Part shown: piece after piece, positions 55,114-64,000 of the stretch | Numbering within the stretch: position 1 is the first letter of the stretch | How the letters are laid out: each line of letters begins with the position of its first letter | DNA from: Alphaproteobacteria bacterium | GTDB lineage: Bacteria; Pseudomonadota; Alphaproteobacteria; UBA8366 | Assembly: GCA_021774335.1 (NCBI GenBank) | Contig: JAJFJD010000040.1 | Span: 1-64,000 of the forward strand | Length of the DNA stretch: 64,000 bases | Direction: 5' to 3' | Program-made: the position numbers and the translations under genes | The notes under the pieces: generated by a model | The model's database searches: none | Told to the model about the DNA's origin: nothing | Seen by the model: only the letters and a program-made list of their open reading frames with translations

Positions 55114-57249
55114 CTACAGCAGTCCCGCCGAGCGCGCCCAGCGGTATTTCGCGCCGAGCACATTGACCGGCAGTTCCGTCGTGTAGGGATAGGCGACGAT
55201 GTCGCGTTCGTAGAGATATTCCGACGCTTCCTCGACCTCCACATCGCCGACGAGCGATGCGACGACCGGCTTGTCGATGCCCTTCTTACGGGCTGCTTGA
55301 ACGACCTCGGCGGTCAGTTTCGCGAAGACCATCGGGGGCGTCACGATCGTGTGCCAGTAGCCCAGGATCAGCGCGTGGATACGCTCGTCCTCGAGCCCCA
55401 GCTTGATCGTGTTGGCGTAGGTCTGCGGCGGTTCGCCGCCGGTGATGTCGACCGGGTTGCCGGCCGCGCCGAAGGGTGGGATGAACTTCCGGAAGGCCGT
55501 GTCGAGATCCTTCGGCATCCGCATCAGCTTCAAGCCGTTGTCGACGCAGGCATCCGACAACAGCACGCCGGAACCGCCGGCCCCGGTGATGATTACGACA
55601 TTCTCGCCCTTCGGCGTCGGCAGTTTCGGAATGCCGCGCGCGAACTGCAGCATGTCGTTCAGCGTGTGGGCCCGGATGACGCCGGATTGCCTGAGCACGT
55701 CGTCGTAGATCTTGTCGTTGCCCGCCAGTGCGCCGGTATGCGATGCGGCGGCGCGTGCGCCCATCGACGTCCGTCCCGCCTTCAGCACGATGATCGGCTT
55801 GGTCTTCGACACCCGTTTGGCGACCTCGGCGAAGGACCGGCCATCCTTCAGGTCTTCCAGATGCATCGCCATGACCTGGGTGTGCTTGTCCTGCTCGAAA
55901 TAGGTGAGCAGGTCGTCCTCATCCAGATCCGACTTATTCCCGAGGCCGACGATGGCCGATACGCCCATCTTGGTCGAGCGGCTGAAACCGATGATCGACA
56001 TGCCGACGCCGCCGCTTTGCGACGACAGCGCGACTTTGCCCTTCACGTCATAAGGCGTGCAGAAAGTGGCGCAGAGATTCTGCGGCGTGTAGTAGAAGCC
56101 GTAGATGTTCGGGCCCATGACGCGGACGTTGTACTTCCGCGCGACCGCGAGCATTTGATCCTGCAACTCCACTTCGCCGGTCTCGGCGAAGCCGGACGGG
56201 ATCATCACCGCGCCGGGAATCTTCTTCTGGCCGACTTCCTCCAGCGCGCCGGTTACGAAGGGTGCGGGGATGGCGAAGACGGCGACATCCACCTTGCCGG
56301 GGATGTCCTTGACGCTCTTGTAGCATTTGTAGCCGAGGACCTTGGTCGACTTCGGGTTGATCGGATAGATGTCGCCCTTGTAGCCGCCGTTGATCAGGTT
56401 TTTCATCACTGAATTGCCGATCTTGCCGTCTTCCGACGACGCGCCGATCACGGCGACCGCTTTCGGATTCATGATCCGCTTCATCGCCGTCAGGATATCC
56501 TTCTGCGACGGGCGGTAGGGTGCTTCCTGCGGCTTCAGGTCGATCAGGATGCGCACGTCGACGGCGGTCGCCCCCTTCTTGCGCGCGAAGATCGGGTTAA
56601 GGTCGAGTTCGTTGATCTCCGGGAAGTCCGCGATCAGCTTCGAGACGTTCTGAATCAGCGTCGCCAAGGCCTTGCGGTCAACCGGGTCAGACCCGCGGAC
56701 GCCCTTCAGCATCTCCGCGCCTTCGATGCCGTCGAGCATGGACAGCGCGTCGCTGCGGCTCGCCGGGGCGAGACGGAAGGTGATGTCCTTCATGATCTCG
56801 ACCAGGATACCGCCCAAGCCGAACGCCACCAGCTTGCCGAAACTCGGGTCGGTGACCGCGCCGATCAGAACTTCCAGCGCGCCGTCCGACGGCAGCATTT
56901 TCTGCACCTGAACGCCGTCGATCCGGGCGTTCTTGTTGTATTTCCGACCGTTGCCGACGATCGTTGCGAATGCCTTCTTCGCTGCGCTGACGCTGTCGAC
57001 GCCGACGATGACGCCGCCGGCGTCCGTCTTATGCAGGATATCCTCCGACACGACCTTCATGACGACCGGAAAACCGAGCCGCTTCGCGAGCGCCGCCGCT
57101 TTGTCTGCAGATGCGGCGATGCCATCGCGCGGCAGCGGAATGTCGTAGGCCGTGCAAATCTTCTTACATTCGGCGGCGGATAGGACGGACCGTTTCGCCT
57201 TCATGGCCTTGTCGAGGACGCTGCGAACCGCTTTCTTGTTGAAAGCCAT
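55114..57249 (-). CDS. NDP-forming acyl-CoA synthetase of oxalate cluster
   Basis: 711 residues. The order is ATP-grasp (beta) domain first (LGFPVVMKVVSEDILHKTDAGGVIVGV, core PVVMKVVSEDILHKTDAGG), then CoA-binding alpha domain (MNPKAVAVIGASSEDGKIGNSVMKNL, core AVAVIGASSEDGKIG) and ligase domain with the phosphohistidine segment AAASHTGALAGND at about 500. This matches acetate-CoA ligase (ADP-forming)-type enzymes. Placed after oxc and frc, it could make or use a CoA thioester of oxalate, formate or another acid while handling ATP; its substrate is not known. The terminator-like hairpin between frc and this gene may lower its expression. Confidence 0.9.
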   Translation of the reverse strand: MAFNKKAVRSVLDKAMKAKRSVLSAAECKKICTAYDIPLPRDGIAASADKAAALAKRLGFPVVMKVVSEDILHKTDAGGVIVGVDSVSAAKKAFATIVGNGRKYNKNARIDGVQVQKMLPSDGALEVLIGAVTDPSFGKLVAFGLGGILVEIMKDITFRLAPASRSDALSMLDGIEGAEMLKGVRGSDPVDRKALATLIQNVSKLIADFPEINELDLNPIFARKKGATAVDVRILIDLKPQEAPYRPSQKDILTAMKRIMNPKAVAVIGASSEDGKIGNSVMKNLINGGYKGDIYPINPKSTKVLGYKCYKSVKDIPGKVDVAVFAIPAPFVTGALEEVGQKKIPGAVMIPSGFAETGEVELQDQMLAVARKYNVRVMGPNIYGFYYTPQNLCATFCTPYDVKGKVALSSQSGGVGMSIIGFSRSTKMGVSAIVGLGNKSDLDEDDLLTYFEQDKHTQVMAMHLEDLKDGRSFAEVAKRVSKTKPIIVLKAGRTSMGARAAASHTGALAGNDKIYDDVLRQSGVIRAHTLNDMLQFARGIPKLPTPKGENVVIITGAGGSGVLLSDACVDNGLKLMRMPKDLDTAFRKFIPPFGAAGNPVDITGGEPPQTYANTIKLGLEDERIHALILGYWHTIVTPPMVFAKLTAEVVQAARKKGIDKPVVASLVGDVEVEEASEYLYERDIVAYPYTTELPVNVLGAKYRWARSAGLL

Positions 57250-57283
57250 ATGCCTTCTCCCTGAGATGGATGTACCAAAAGAA

Positions 57284-57340
57284 AACGCCGCGCATCCTGC
57301 ACGCCCCGTTGGTTGGGCGTGATGGGAATTGCGCGGCGTT
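57284..57340 (-). terminator. Hairpin between frc and the acyl-CoA synthetase gene
   Basis: On the minus strand AACGCCGCGCA pairs with TGCGCGGCGTT over eleven bases, with a nested CACGCCC/GGGCGTG helix, followed by TTCTTTT. It may terminate part of the transcripts or stabilise the oxc-frc message. Confidence 0.6.
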
Positions 57341-57451
57341 GTTATGTGGAAACTTGTGTCGATCCTTTATGTTTGGCTTGGCGCTGCCTTCTTTGCGGGA
57401 TTTGTTGTCCTTGCCGCCAAGGAATAGCGTTGGTGTTTCGGGCCAGTGACG

Positions 57452-58726
57452 CTAGTCCGACCCGGCCGTTTTGATCTCGCCGACGGCGCCGGATGCAACG
57501 ACCTTGTCGAAATCGTCGCCGGAATATCCAAGAACCTCCTGCAGGATTTCAGCGGTGTGCTCACCGAGCAGGGGCGACCGCTTCACCTCCGCCGGGCTGT
57601 CGGAGAGTTTCACCGGGCAGCCGACCGTGAGATAGGGTCCACGTTCCGGATGGTCGACTTCGACGATTGTGCCGGTCTCGCGCAGGGATTGTTCTTGCGA
57701 CAGTTCCTTCATCGACAGGATCGGGCCGCAGGGGATGTCGAGCGGGTTACAGGCGTCCATGACCTCGAATTTGGTCTTGGTCTTGGTCCATTCCTCGATG
57801 CGGTCGAATATCTGCGGAATCTTGTCGAGGCGGGCATCCGGTTTCGCGTAGGCCGGATCGTCCTTCCAATCCGGCTGGCCGATCAGGTCACAGATGTTGC
57901 CCCAGACCGCCGCCTGCGTGATGAAGTAGACATAGGCGTTCGGGTCGGTCTCCCAGCCCTTGCACTTGAGAATCCATCCCGGCTGACCACCGCCGGAATC
58001 GTTGCCGGCGCGCGGCGTTGCGTCGCCGAACTCGATGCCCTGACCATGCTGGCTGTATTCGGTGAGCGGGCCGCGCTCGAGCCGTTGCTGGTCGCGCAGT
58101 TTGACCCGGCAGAGATTCAGGACGCCGTCCTGCATGGAGGCGAGAACCTTCTGGCCGCGTCCGGTCTGTTCGCGCTGGAACAAGGCGGTGACGATGCCGA
58201 GTGCCAGATGAAGCCCGGTGCCGCTGTCGCCGATCTGCGCGCCGGTGACCGTCGGCGGGCCATCGAGGAACCCCGTGGTCGAGGCCGAGCCGCCGGTGCA
58301 TTGCGCCACATTCTCATAGACCTTGCAGTCTTCGTACGGGCCGGGGCCGAAGCCTTTGACCGACGCCATGATCATGCGCGGGTTGAGTTCCTGCACCCGT
58401 TCCCAGCCGAACCCCATGCGGTCCAACGCGCCGGGCGCGAAGTTTTCGACCATGACGTCGCAGGTCTTGATCAGCCGCTCGAGAATTTCCTTGCCCGTCT
58501 CGTTCTTGGTGTTGAGCTCGATGGAGCGCTTGTTGTGGTTTAGCATCGTAAAGTAGAGCGAATCGGCGCCCGGCACGTCGACGAGCTGTTTCCGGGTCGC
58601 ATCGCCGACGCCGGGCCGTTCGACCTTGATCACGTCCGCACCGAACCAGGCGAGCAGTTGGGTGCAGGTTGGACCGGATTGGACATGGGTGAAGTCCAAG
58701 ATCTTGACGCCTTTGAGCGCTTCCAT
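57452..58726 (-). CDS. frc: Formyl-CoA:oxalate CoA-transferase
   Basis: 424 residues, class III CoA-transferase. It moves CoA from formyl-CoA to oxalate, feeding oxalyl-CoA decarboxylase. Landmarks: [31 protein letters not shown] at the start (core [13 protein letters not shown]), nucleophile Asp in [18 protein letters not shown], and the [17 protein letters not shown] segment; all are typical of Frc. It follows oxc by 44 bases on the same strand. Confidence 0.95.
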   Translation of the reverse strand: MEALKGVKILDFTHVQSGPTCTQLLAWFGADVIKVERPGVGDATRKQLVDVPGADSLYFTMLNHNKRSIELNTKNETGKEILERLIKTCDVMVENFAPGALDRMGFGWERVQELNPRMIMASVKGFGPGPYEDCKVYENVAQCTGGSASTTGFLDGPPTVTGAQIGDSGTGLHLALGIVTALFQREQTGRGQKVLASMQDGVLNLCRVKLRDQQRLERGPLTEYSQHGQGIEFGDATPRAGNDSGGGQPGWILKCKGWETDPNAYVYFITQAAVWGNICDLIGQPDWKDDPAYAKPDARLDKIPQIFDRIEEWTKTKTKFEVMDACNPLDIPCGPILSMKELSQEQSLRETGTIVEVDHPERGPYLTVGCPVKLSDSPAEVKRSPLLGEHTAEILQEVLGYSGDDFDKVVASGAVGEIKTAGSD

Positions 58727-58770
58727 GGCGGGTTCCTATCGGGCTGGGCGTTAAATGCGGAGAGTTTGAA

Positions 58771-60501
58771 TTACTTCTTTTGCTGTTGGGCAACGACACT
58801 CGTCGGATTGAGGTTGCCGATGCGGCCACTCTCGGTACCGGCTTTCTCATCGATCACCGCGTTGATCAGCGTCGGGCGGCCGGAGGCCAGCGCCTTCTCG
58901 ACTGCTTCCCGCAGTTCGTCCGGCGACGTCGCGTAGACGCCGTCGCCGCCGAAGGCCTCCATCATCTTGTCGTAGCGGGAGTCCTTGACGAACACCGTAG
59001 GCGCCACGTCCGAACCGCCGGACGGATTGACGTCGGTGCCGCGGTATATGCCGTTGTTGTTGAAGACGACGACGCAGACCGGCAGGTTGTATCGGCAGAT
59101 CGTCTCGATCTCGATGCCGGAGAAGCCGAAGGCGCTGTCGCCCTCGACCGCGAGCACCGGCTTGCCCGTCTCGACGGCCGCCGCGATGGCGTAGCCCATG
59201 CCGATCCCCATCACGCCCCAGGTGCCGACGTCCAAGCGTTTCCGGGGCTTGTAGATGTCGATGATGCTGCGGGCGAAATCGAGCGTGTTGGCGCCCTCGT
59301 TCACCAGGATCGTGTCGGGTTGTGCCTTGATGATCTCGCGCAGGGCGCCAAGTGCGCCGTGGAAGTCCATCGGGACGTTGTTGTTGCGCAGCCGGGGGGC
59401 CATGCGTTCGACGTTGGTTTGCACCTTGTCCCGCACGCTGGCGACCCAGTCCGCCGGCGCCGCGGTCCAATCCTCGCCCATTCGCTCCAACATCGCGGAG
59501 ACGCAGGACCCGATGTCGCCGACCACGGGGGCGGTGATGGCCACGTTGCTGTCCATTTCCTTCGGCTCGATGTCGACATGGATGAAGGTCTTGGAATAGG
59601 GCTCGCCCCATGCCTTGCCCTTGCCGTGCGACAGCAACCAGTTCAGCCGCGCGCCGATCAGCATCACGACATCGGATTCCTTTAGCGCCAACGACCGGGC
59701 GGCACCCGCGGACTGCGGGTGGTCGTCGGGGAGCAGGCCCTTGGCCATGCTCATGGGCAGGTAGGGAATGCCGGACTTTTCGACGAAGGCGCGAATCTCT
59801 TCGTCGGCCTGGGCGTAGGCGGCGCCCTTGCCGAGGATGATCAGAGGCCGTTTGGCGCCTTTCAGAACATCAAGGGCGCGCGTCACGGATTCCGGGGCAG
59901 GGGGCTGTGCCGGCGCTGGATCGACGACCTCGACCAGGGACTTCTGGCCGTCCTCGTGATCCATGGTCTGGCCAAAGAGATTGGCGGGCAGGTCGAGATA
60001 GACGCCGCCCGGCCGGCCCGAACAGGCGGCGCGGATGGCGCGGGCGATGCCGATGCCGATATCCTGGGCGTGCAGCACCCGAAAGGCCGCCTTGCACAGC
60101 GGCTTGGCGATGGCCAGTTGGTCCATCTCCTCGTAGTCGCCCTGCTGCAGGTCGACGATCTCGCGCTCGGACGAGCCGCTGATCAGGATCATTGGAAAGC
60201 AATTAGTGGTCGCGTTGGCGAGCGCCGTGAGACCGTTGAGGAAACCTGGCGCCGACACGGTAAGGCAGATGCCCGGCTTCTTGGTGAGGAAGCCCGCGAT
60301 GGCGGCAGCCTGACCCGCGTTCTGCTCGTGACGGAAAGAAATCACGCGTATTCCCTGCGCCTGGGCGAAGCGCCCGAGATCGGTAATCGGAATGCCGGGT
60401 ACGTTGTAGATCGTGTTGATGCCGTTCAGCTTCAGCGCGTCGATGACCAGGTGGAACCCGTCGGTTAGCTGGGCCTCTGGAACAGTCTCGGAATCCGCCA
60501 T
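58771..60501 (-). CDS. oxc: Oxalyl-CoA decarboxylase
   Basis: 576 residues, TPP-dependent decarboxylase producing formyl-CoA and CO2. The N-terminal Pyr domain carries [20 protein letters not shown] with the TPP glutamate, and [20 protein letters not shown] is characteristic of Oxc; the C-terminal PP domain has the [11 protein letters not shown]...NNNGIYRG thiamine-binding motif. It should be a cytoplasmic tetramer working with Frc to consume oxalate. It follows the GntR gene by 56 bases. Confidence 0.96.
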   Translation of the reverse strand: MADSETVPEAQLTDGFHLVIDALKLNGINTIYNVPGIPITDLGRFAQAQGIRVISFRHEQNAGQAAAIAGFLTKKPGICLTVSAPGFLNGLTALANATTNCFPMILISGSSEREIVDLQQGDYEEMDQLAIAKPLCKAAFRVLHAQDIGIGIARAIRAACSGRPGGVYLDLPANLFGQTMDHEDGQKSLVEVVDPAPAQPPAPESVTRALDVLKGAKRPLIILGKGAAYAQADEEIRAFVEKSGIPYLPMSMAKGLLPDDHPQSAGAARSLALKESDVVMLIGARLNWLLSHGKGKAWGEPYSKTFIHVDIEPKEMDSNVAITAPVVGDIGSCVSAMLERMGEDWTAAPADWVASVRDKVQTNVERMAPRLRNNNVPMDFHGALGALREIIKAQPDTILVNEGANTLDFARSIIDIYKPRKRLDVGTWGVMGIGMGYAIAAAVETGKPVLAVEGDSAFGFSGIEIETICRYNLPVCVVVFNNNGIYRGTDVNPSGGSDVAPTVFVKDSRYDKMMEAFGGDGVYATSPDELREAVEKALASGRPTLINAVIDEKAGTESGRIGNLNPTSVVAQQQKK

Positions 60502-60557
60502 GGATTATTCTCCCTTAGAGTCGTCTTGCCCTGCCGCGGCGAGCATGTCTGCCAGCG

Positions 60558-61250
60558 TCAGTCGAGATAATGCGCGTTCTCGTCCACGTGCGCCGCGAGG
60601 CCGAGCGTATGCTCGCGCACGAGGCGTTCCGCCAGATTCGCGTCACGCGATTCCAGCGCTTCGATGATGTTCATATGGTCGATGATCGAACGGCTGGCCC
60701 GGTCGTTCTCGGAAATCGTCCGCATGCGAATCCAGCGCATATGGATCAGCAGATTCTCCGCCATCTGATTGAGCAGGTCGCATTGACTCATGCTCAGGAT
60801 CGCCTGATGGAATTGGATGTTGTGTTCGGAGTATTCGTCGATTTCCGCCTGGACCCGGTCGTTGTCGAAGGTCGCGAACATATTCCGCAGCGTCGCAATT
60901 TCCGTGTCCGATGCGTTCTGCGTGATCAACCGCGCCGCCATGCTTTCGAGCGCGGCCCACACGGTAATCATTTCGAGGATTTCCTTCTTCGACTTGCGTA
61001 CGACGAAGGCACCCCGGCGCGGATACACCTTGACGAACCCTTCCTGCTCCAGCCGTGTGATGGCTTCGCGGATCGGGGTCCGGCTCACGCCGAACTCTTC
61101 GGAAAGCTGCCGCTCGTCGAGCCGGGTATCTTCCGTTTCGGCGTAGATGTTCATCGAGATGATGGCTTGTTTCAGCGCATCGTAAACCTTGTCCTTCAGG
61201 ACAAAATTCACCTCGATCGGCTTGATCACCAGTTTGGCTGTAGACATCAT
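60558..61250 (-). CDS. GntR-family (FadR/FCD) regulator of the oxalate cluster
   Basis: 230 residues: N-terminal winged helix-turn-helix (LSEEFGVSRTPIREAITRLEQEGFVKVYPRRGAFV, core EFGVSRTPIREAITRLEQEG at about 51-70) and a helical FCD effector domain with the metal-binding histidine pattern (SEHNIQFHQAIL, HMRWIRM, REHTLGLAAH). It would sense a small carboxylate. It sits between the transporter genes and oxc, and a strong operator lies 70 bases upstream, suggesting autoregulation. Confidence 0.92.
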   Translation of the reverse strand: MMSTAKLVIKPIEVNFVLKDKVYDALKQAIISMNIYAETEDTRLDERQLSEEFGVSRTPIREAITRLEQEGFVKVYPRRGAFVVRKSKKEILEMITVWAALESMAARLITQNASDTEIATLRNMFATFDNDRVQAEIDEYSEHNIQFHQAILSMSQCDLLNQMAENLLIHMRWIRMRTISENDRASRSIIDHMNIIEALESRDANLAERLVREHTLGLAAHVDENAHYLD

Positions 61251-61321
61251 TTCACACTGAATGTGGGCGCAGCGACGCTGCCTCGGGGGGCTTATTGGAG
61301 AGGCGAGCGAAGGTCGATGTA

Positions 61322-61364
61322 TCGTATCTGGTATCTAGTATACCAGATACGAGGTTTGATACAA
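61322..61364 (-). promoter_or_regulatory. Promoter with 13-bp-arm operator upstream of gntR
   Basis: Perfect inverted repeat TCGTATCTGGTAT (61322-61334) and ATACCAGATACGA (61340-61352) with a 5-base centre. On the minus strand a promoter overlaps it: TTGTAT (61364-61359), 16 bases, TATACT (61342-61337), the -10 lying in the operator centre. The TGGTAT/ATACCA core fits FCD-type GntR operators. Confidence 0.7.
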
Positions 61365-61442
61365 GACCAATATCACGGATTCGCCCGCGGGAAAGCCCTA
61401 AAATCACCAATCTTCCGTCATATCCGCTGGTCGGCGACGGCA

Positions 61443-62945
61443 TCAGGGTTCTTCCCGACGTTTCCGCATGATTTTGATGATCGGCAGGACGAACAGGAGC
61501 ACGGCGATGCCCATGATGACGGCGGAAATCGGCCGATCGACGAAGATCGCGAAAGATCCGTGCGACATGATCAGTGATTGGCGCACCGAAGATTCGGCGA
61601 GCGGCCCCAGGACGATCGCGAGGACGGCCGGCGCCAGTGGATAGTCGAGCTTGCGCATAAAATAGCCGACGACGCCGAAGATCAGCATGAGCCAGACGTC
61701 GTGCATGTCTTTCGTCGGCGCGTAGCCACCGACGATACAGAGGATAAAGATAATCGGTGCCAGGATCGTAAAGGGCATCCGCAGGACCATCAGGAAGGCC
61801 GGGATGAAGGCGAGGTTGATCAGCAGGGCGAACAGGTTTGCGGCATACAGGCTGGCGATCAGGCCCCAGACGAACTCCGTATTATTCACGAAGAGCATCG
61901 GGCCGGGCTCCAGGCCCCATATCACCATGCCGCCGAGCAGGATCGCCGTGGTTGGTGAGCCGGGGATGCCGAGCGTCAGCATCGGCAGCATGGACCCGGT
62001 GCTGGCCGCATTGTTGGCGGCTTCGGGTGCGACGACGCCGTCCACGTTGCCCTTGCCATAGGAGTCGGGATCCTTCGACATGGTCTTGGCCACGCCGTAG
62101 GCCATCAGCGAGCCAGGCGTTGCGCCGGCGGCCGGCAGGATGCCGACGAAATAGCCGAGGAAGGATCCCATCAGCATGGTGTGGATCGAATGCCGCAACT
62201 CGCCGATTGCACGCAAGATCCCGCGGAGCGAGATCTTGGCCTGACTGATGATCACGTCGCCCTTGCTTGTCTCGATCGTCCACAGCATTTCGCCAATGCC
62301 ATAGATGCCGATCGCGAGCACGAGGAAGTTGATGCCGTGATAAAAGCCGGGAAGATCGAAAAAGATCAGCCGCGGGTTGCCGCTGATAATGTCGAGTCCG
62401 ACCGCGCTGAACATGAGACCAATGAAGATCGAAAAGAACGTCTTCGGAATGTCGTCGCCGCCGAGGCCGATGAAGGTGGCGAAGGCCAGCATCATCAAGG
62501 CGAACTCTTCCGGCGGGCCGAAGGCAAGGGCGGCTTCCGCGAGCGGCGGCGCGAAGGCGGTGAATAGGATGACCGAAATCGTACCGCCTACGAAGGATGC
62601 CGACGCGGCGGCGACCAGCGCAGTATCCGCTTTCCCCTGCAAGGCAAGCGGGCGCCCGTCGAAGGTGGTGGCGACCGCGGTCGATGCGCCGGGAATGCCC
62701 AGCATGATCGAACTGATCGCACCGCCGTACATCGCGCCGTAATAGAGCGCACCGAGAAAGATGATCGCCGAGGTTGGCGGCACCAGAAACGTCATCGGTA
62801 GCAGGATTGCGACGCCGTTCACCGAACCCAGGCCCGGCATCGCCCCAATGAACAGACCGACGGTGCAGCCGAAGATGATCAGCGCGAAGTTCAATGGCTG
62901 GAACGCGATTAGAAATCCGTCCGCCAGGAATTGAAGTATTTCCAT
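61443..62945 (-). CDS. tctA: Tripartite tricarboxylate transporter large permease TctA
   Basis: 500 residues, about twelve membrane segments, with the repeated TctA signatures GAMPGLGSVNGVAILLPMTF, YGGAISSIMLGIPGASTAVAT and GILPAAGATPGSLMAYGVAK plus LGIPGSPTTAILLGGM. It takes up carboxylates delivered by a periplasmic binding protein using an ion gradient. Placement upstream of the oxalate genes suggests oxalate or a related acid as substrate. It follows tctB by 8 bases. Confidence 0.94.
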   Translation of the reverse strand: MEILQFLADGFLIAFQPLNFALIIFGCTVGLFIGAMPGLGSVNGVAILLPMTFLVPPTSAIIFLGALYYGAMYGGAISSIMLGIPGASTAVATTFDGRPLALQGKADTALVAAASASFVGGTISVILFTAFAPPLAEAALAFGPPEEFALMMLAFATFIGLGGDDIPKTFFSIFIGLMFSAVGLDIISGNPRLIFFDLPGFYHGINFLVLAIGIYGIGEMLWTIETSKGDVIISQAKISLRGILRAIGELRHSIHTMLMGSFLGYFVGILPAAGATPGSLMAYGVAKTMSKDPDSYGKGNVDGVVAPEAANNAASTGSMLPMLTLGIPGSPTTAILLGGMVIWGLEPGPMLFVNNTEFVWGLIASLYAANLFALLINLAFIPAFLMVLRMPFTILAPIIFILCIVGGYAPTKDMHDVWLMLIFGVVGYFMRKLDYPLAPAVLAIVLGPLAESSVRQSLIMSHGSFAIFVDRPISAVIMGIAVLLFVLPIIKIMRKRREEP

Positions 62946-62953
62946 GTTCTAGA

Positions 62954-63475
62954 TCAGAGAAAGATGTCGTAAAGAGGATAGAAGGCCGGTTCCGTGTAGC
63001 CCTTCGGCAACGTGATCTTGAGCGCGATCTCGAAGAAGAAGAAGGTCATGACCGGTGTGCAGGCCGCAATGGCACTGGTGATGCCCCAGCCATGCTTGCC
63101 CATGATCCGCATATAGAAAATGAGAAACAGCGGCATTGCGATATAGACCCCGACCACATGGATCGAGCCGATCATCACGGCCAGCGATCCGGCGCCCAGC
63201 AGAAAGAGTTGCAGTGCCTTCGGGCTCATGAACGGTTCGGTGGACTGGGATGGCGGGCTTTGCCGCCGCGCCCAGCGGATGATGATCGCGATGCAGCAGA
63301 TCAGCATGCCGACGCCCAGCCAGAAGGAGAAGGCGCCACCGCCGGGACCTTCCCCCGGAATCCAGCCAATGGGAAGTTCGGTGCTTTTCCACATAATGCC
63401 GGCGGAGAAAATCGCCAGACACACAGCCATAACCAATTCCGCCATGCGCATTACGACAACCCTCCCCGCCGGCAA
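62954..63475 (-). CDS. tctB: Tripartite tricarboxylate transporter small permease TctB
   Basis: 173 residues with four membrane segments (LVMAVCLAIFSAGIMW, AFSFWLGVGMLICCIAIII, LFLLGAGSLAVMIG, ITSAIAACTPVMTFFFF) and the TctB signature GEGPGGGAFSFWLG. It pairs with TctA in the inner membrane. The C-terminal LPKGYTEPAFYPLYDIFL motif is also typical. It starts 24 bases downstream of tctC. Confidence 0.92.
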   Translation of the reverse strand: MPAGRVVVMRMAELVMAVCLAIFSAGIMWKSTELPIGWIPGEGPGGGAFSFWLGVGMLICCIAIIIRWARRQSPPSQSTEPFMSPKALQLFLLGAGSLAVMIGSIHVVGVYIAMPLFLIFYMRIMGKHGWGITSAIAACTPVMTFFFFEIALKITLPKGYTEPAFYPLYDIFL

Positions 63476-63499
63476 TTATTCTAGGAAACCAACCAATCG

Positions 63500-64000
63500 C
63501 TACTTGATCTCACCGGCTGCCTTCAACAGCGTCCGGTGCGCTTCACGCTCTTTGGTGAAGTAGCTGGTCAACTCTTTGCCGGTTAGCCATCCCGGTATGA
63601 GACCCTTCTTACTGAGATAGCCCTGCCATTCGGATGACTTGTAGACCTTGTCGAAGACGTCGACGTAGAACGCCTGGACGTCGGCCTTGGTCTTCGGCGG
63701 CGCTACAACACTGCGCTGCATGTAGTAGACCATGTCCTTGCCGTAGCCGAGTTCCTCAAAGGTCGGGATATTGCCGAACTTTCCGGCGAGCTTGCCTTTC
63801 GGGGTGAAGCTGGCGAGGGCGCGGGATTTCCCGGCGTCCCAGAAGCCTGCTTGCTCCGACGGGTTGTTAACGGTCGAGTTGATGTGCTTGCCGATAAGCT
63901 GCTTGGCAACGGTTCCCCCGCCCTTGAACGGAACGTAGGTCATCTTGATGCCGAACTTCTTTTCGAGCATGCTCGTCACGAGCGAGTCCTCTTGCCCTTT
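63500..64000 (-). CDS. tctC: Tripartite tricarboxylate-binding protein TctC, 5' end outside window
   Basis: The frame is open to the last base of the window (KGQEDSLV precedes the GTG at 63979), so only the C-terminal 166 residues are visible. They match the Bug/TctC fold: MTYVPFKGGGTVAKQLIGKHINSTVNNPSE (core VPFKGGGTVAKQL), then FGNIPTFEELGYGKDMVYYMQRSVVAPP (core IPTFEELGYGKDM). It is a periplasmic binding protein for carboxylates, the specificity component of this transporter. Confidence 0.93.
   Translation of the reverse strand, partial: KGQEDSLVTSMLEKKFGIKMTYVPFKGGGTVAKQLIGKHINSTVNNPSEQAGFWDAGKSRALASFTPKGKLAGKFGNIPTFEELGYGKDMVYYMQRSVVAPPKTKADVQAFYVDVFDKVYKSSEWQGYLSKKGLIPGWLTGKELTSYFTKEREAHRTLLKAAGEIK

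Overview
The window looks like a chromosomal segment of a GC-rich alphaproteobacterium, probably of Rhodospirillales type. The evidence is the alphaproteobacterial form of SerC next to SerA, the serC-serA-hisZ-purA gene string, an RpoH sigma-32 gene close to rluD, a DUF1127 gene and several small alphaproteobacterial membrane proteins. No rRNA, CRISPR array, integrase or transposase was found. One tRNA gene (Glu, CTC anticodon) is present.

Layout. 1-5.3 kb: an alpha/beta hydrolase cut by the window edge, a class IV aminotransferase, aconitase AcnA and a small membrane protein. 5.3-10.3 kb: an ECF sigma factor overlapping a membrane-anchored VWA protein, then a chromate pair (rhodanese-ChrB and ChrA). 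10.3-20.5 kb: a REP-like repeat, two exported proteins, thiC with a TPP riboswitch, and a run of minus-strand genes (SDR, ATPase, FAD amine oxidoreductase, cupin, GST-like, SLC13 permease). 20.6-32.6 kb: serC-serA, an FG-GAP protein, hisZ-purA, a pseudokinase-like membrane protein with a membrane partner, rpoH, rluD and small proteins. 32.7-42.4 kb: a repeat-containing exported protein, tRNA-Glu, membrane proteins, a globin, a D-2-hydroxyacid dehydrogenase, an HSL-type esterase, a zeta-class GST and an OmpW porin.

42.6-64 kb is the accessory, catabolic part. A TetR regulator faces an amidohydrolase followed by a 59-residue FdrA-tail-like protein, DUF1116 (AllG), FdrA (AllF), carbamate kinase (AllK), DUF2877 (AllH), an Ntn-hydrolase resembling oxamate amidohydrolase HpxW, and a flavoprotein. 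After a 2.3-kb interval comes a minus-strand oxalate cluster: TctCBA-type transporter, GntR regulator with a 13-bp-arm operator, oxalyl-CoA decarboxylase, formyl-CoA transferase and an NDP-forming acyl-CoA synthetase. Together these could run oxalurate to oxamate plus carbamoyl phosphate (ATP via carbamate kinase), oxamate to oxalate plus ammonia, and oxalate to CO2 plus formate. The compound that feeds this route is unknown.

The interval between the two clusters holds two unusual items. One is a peroxiredoxin gene at 52965-53417 with an in-frame TGA exactly at the peroxidatic cysteine position, followed by a good bacterial SECIS-like hairpin; this is very likely a selenoprotein that ordinary gene calling breaks into false ORFs. 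The other is a visibly AT-rich two-gene unit (TIR-domain protein plus small membrane protein), bounded by near-identical terminators, that looks like an acquired immunity-type cassette.
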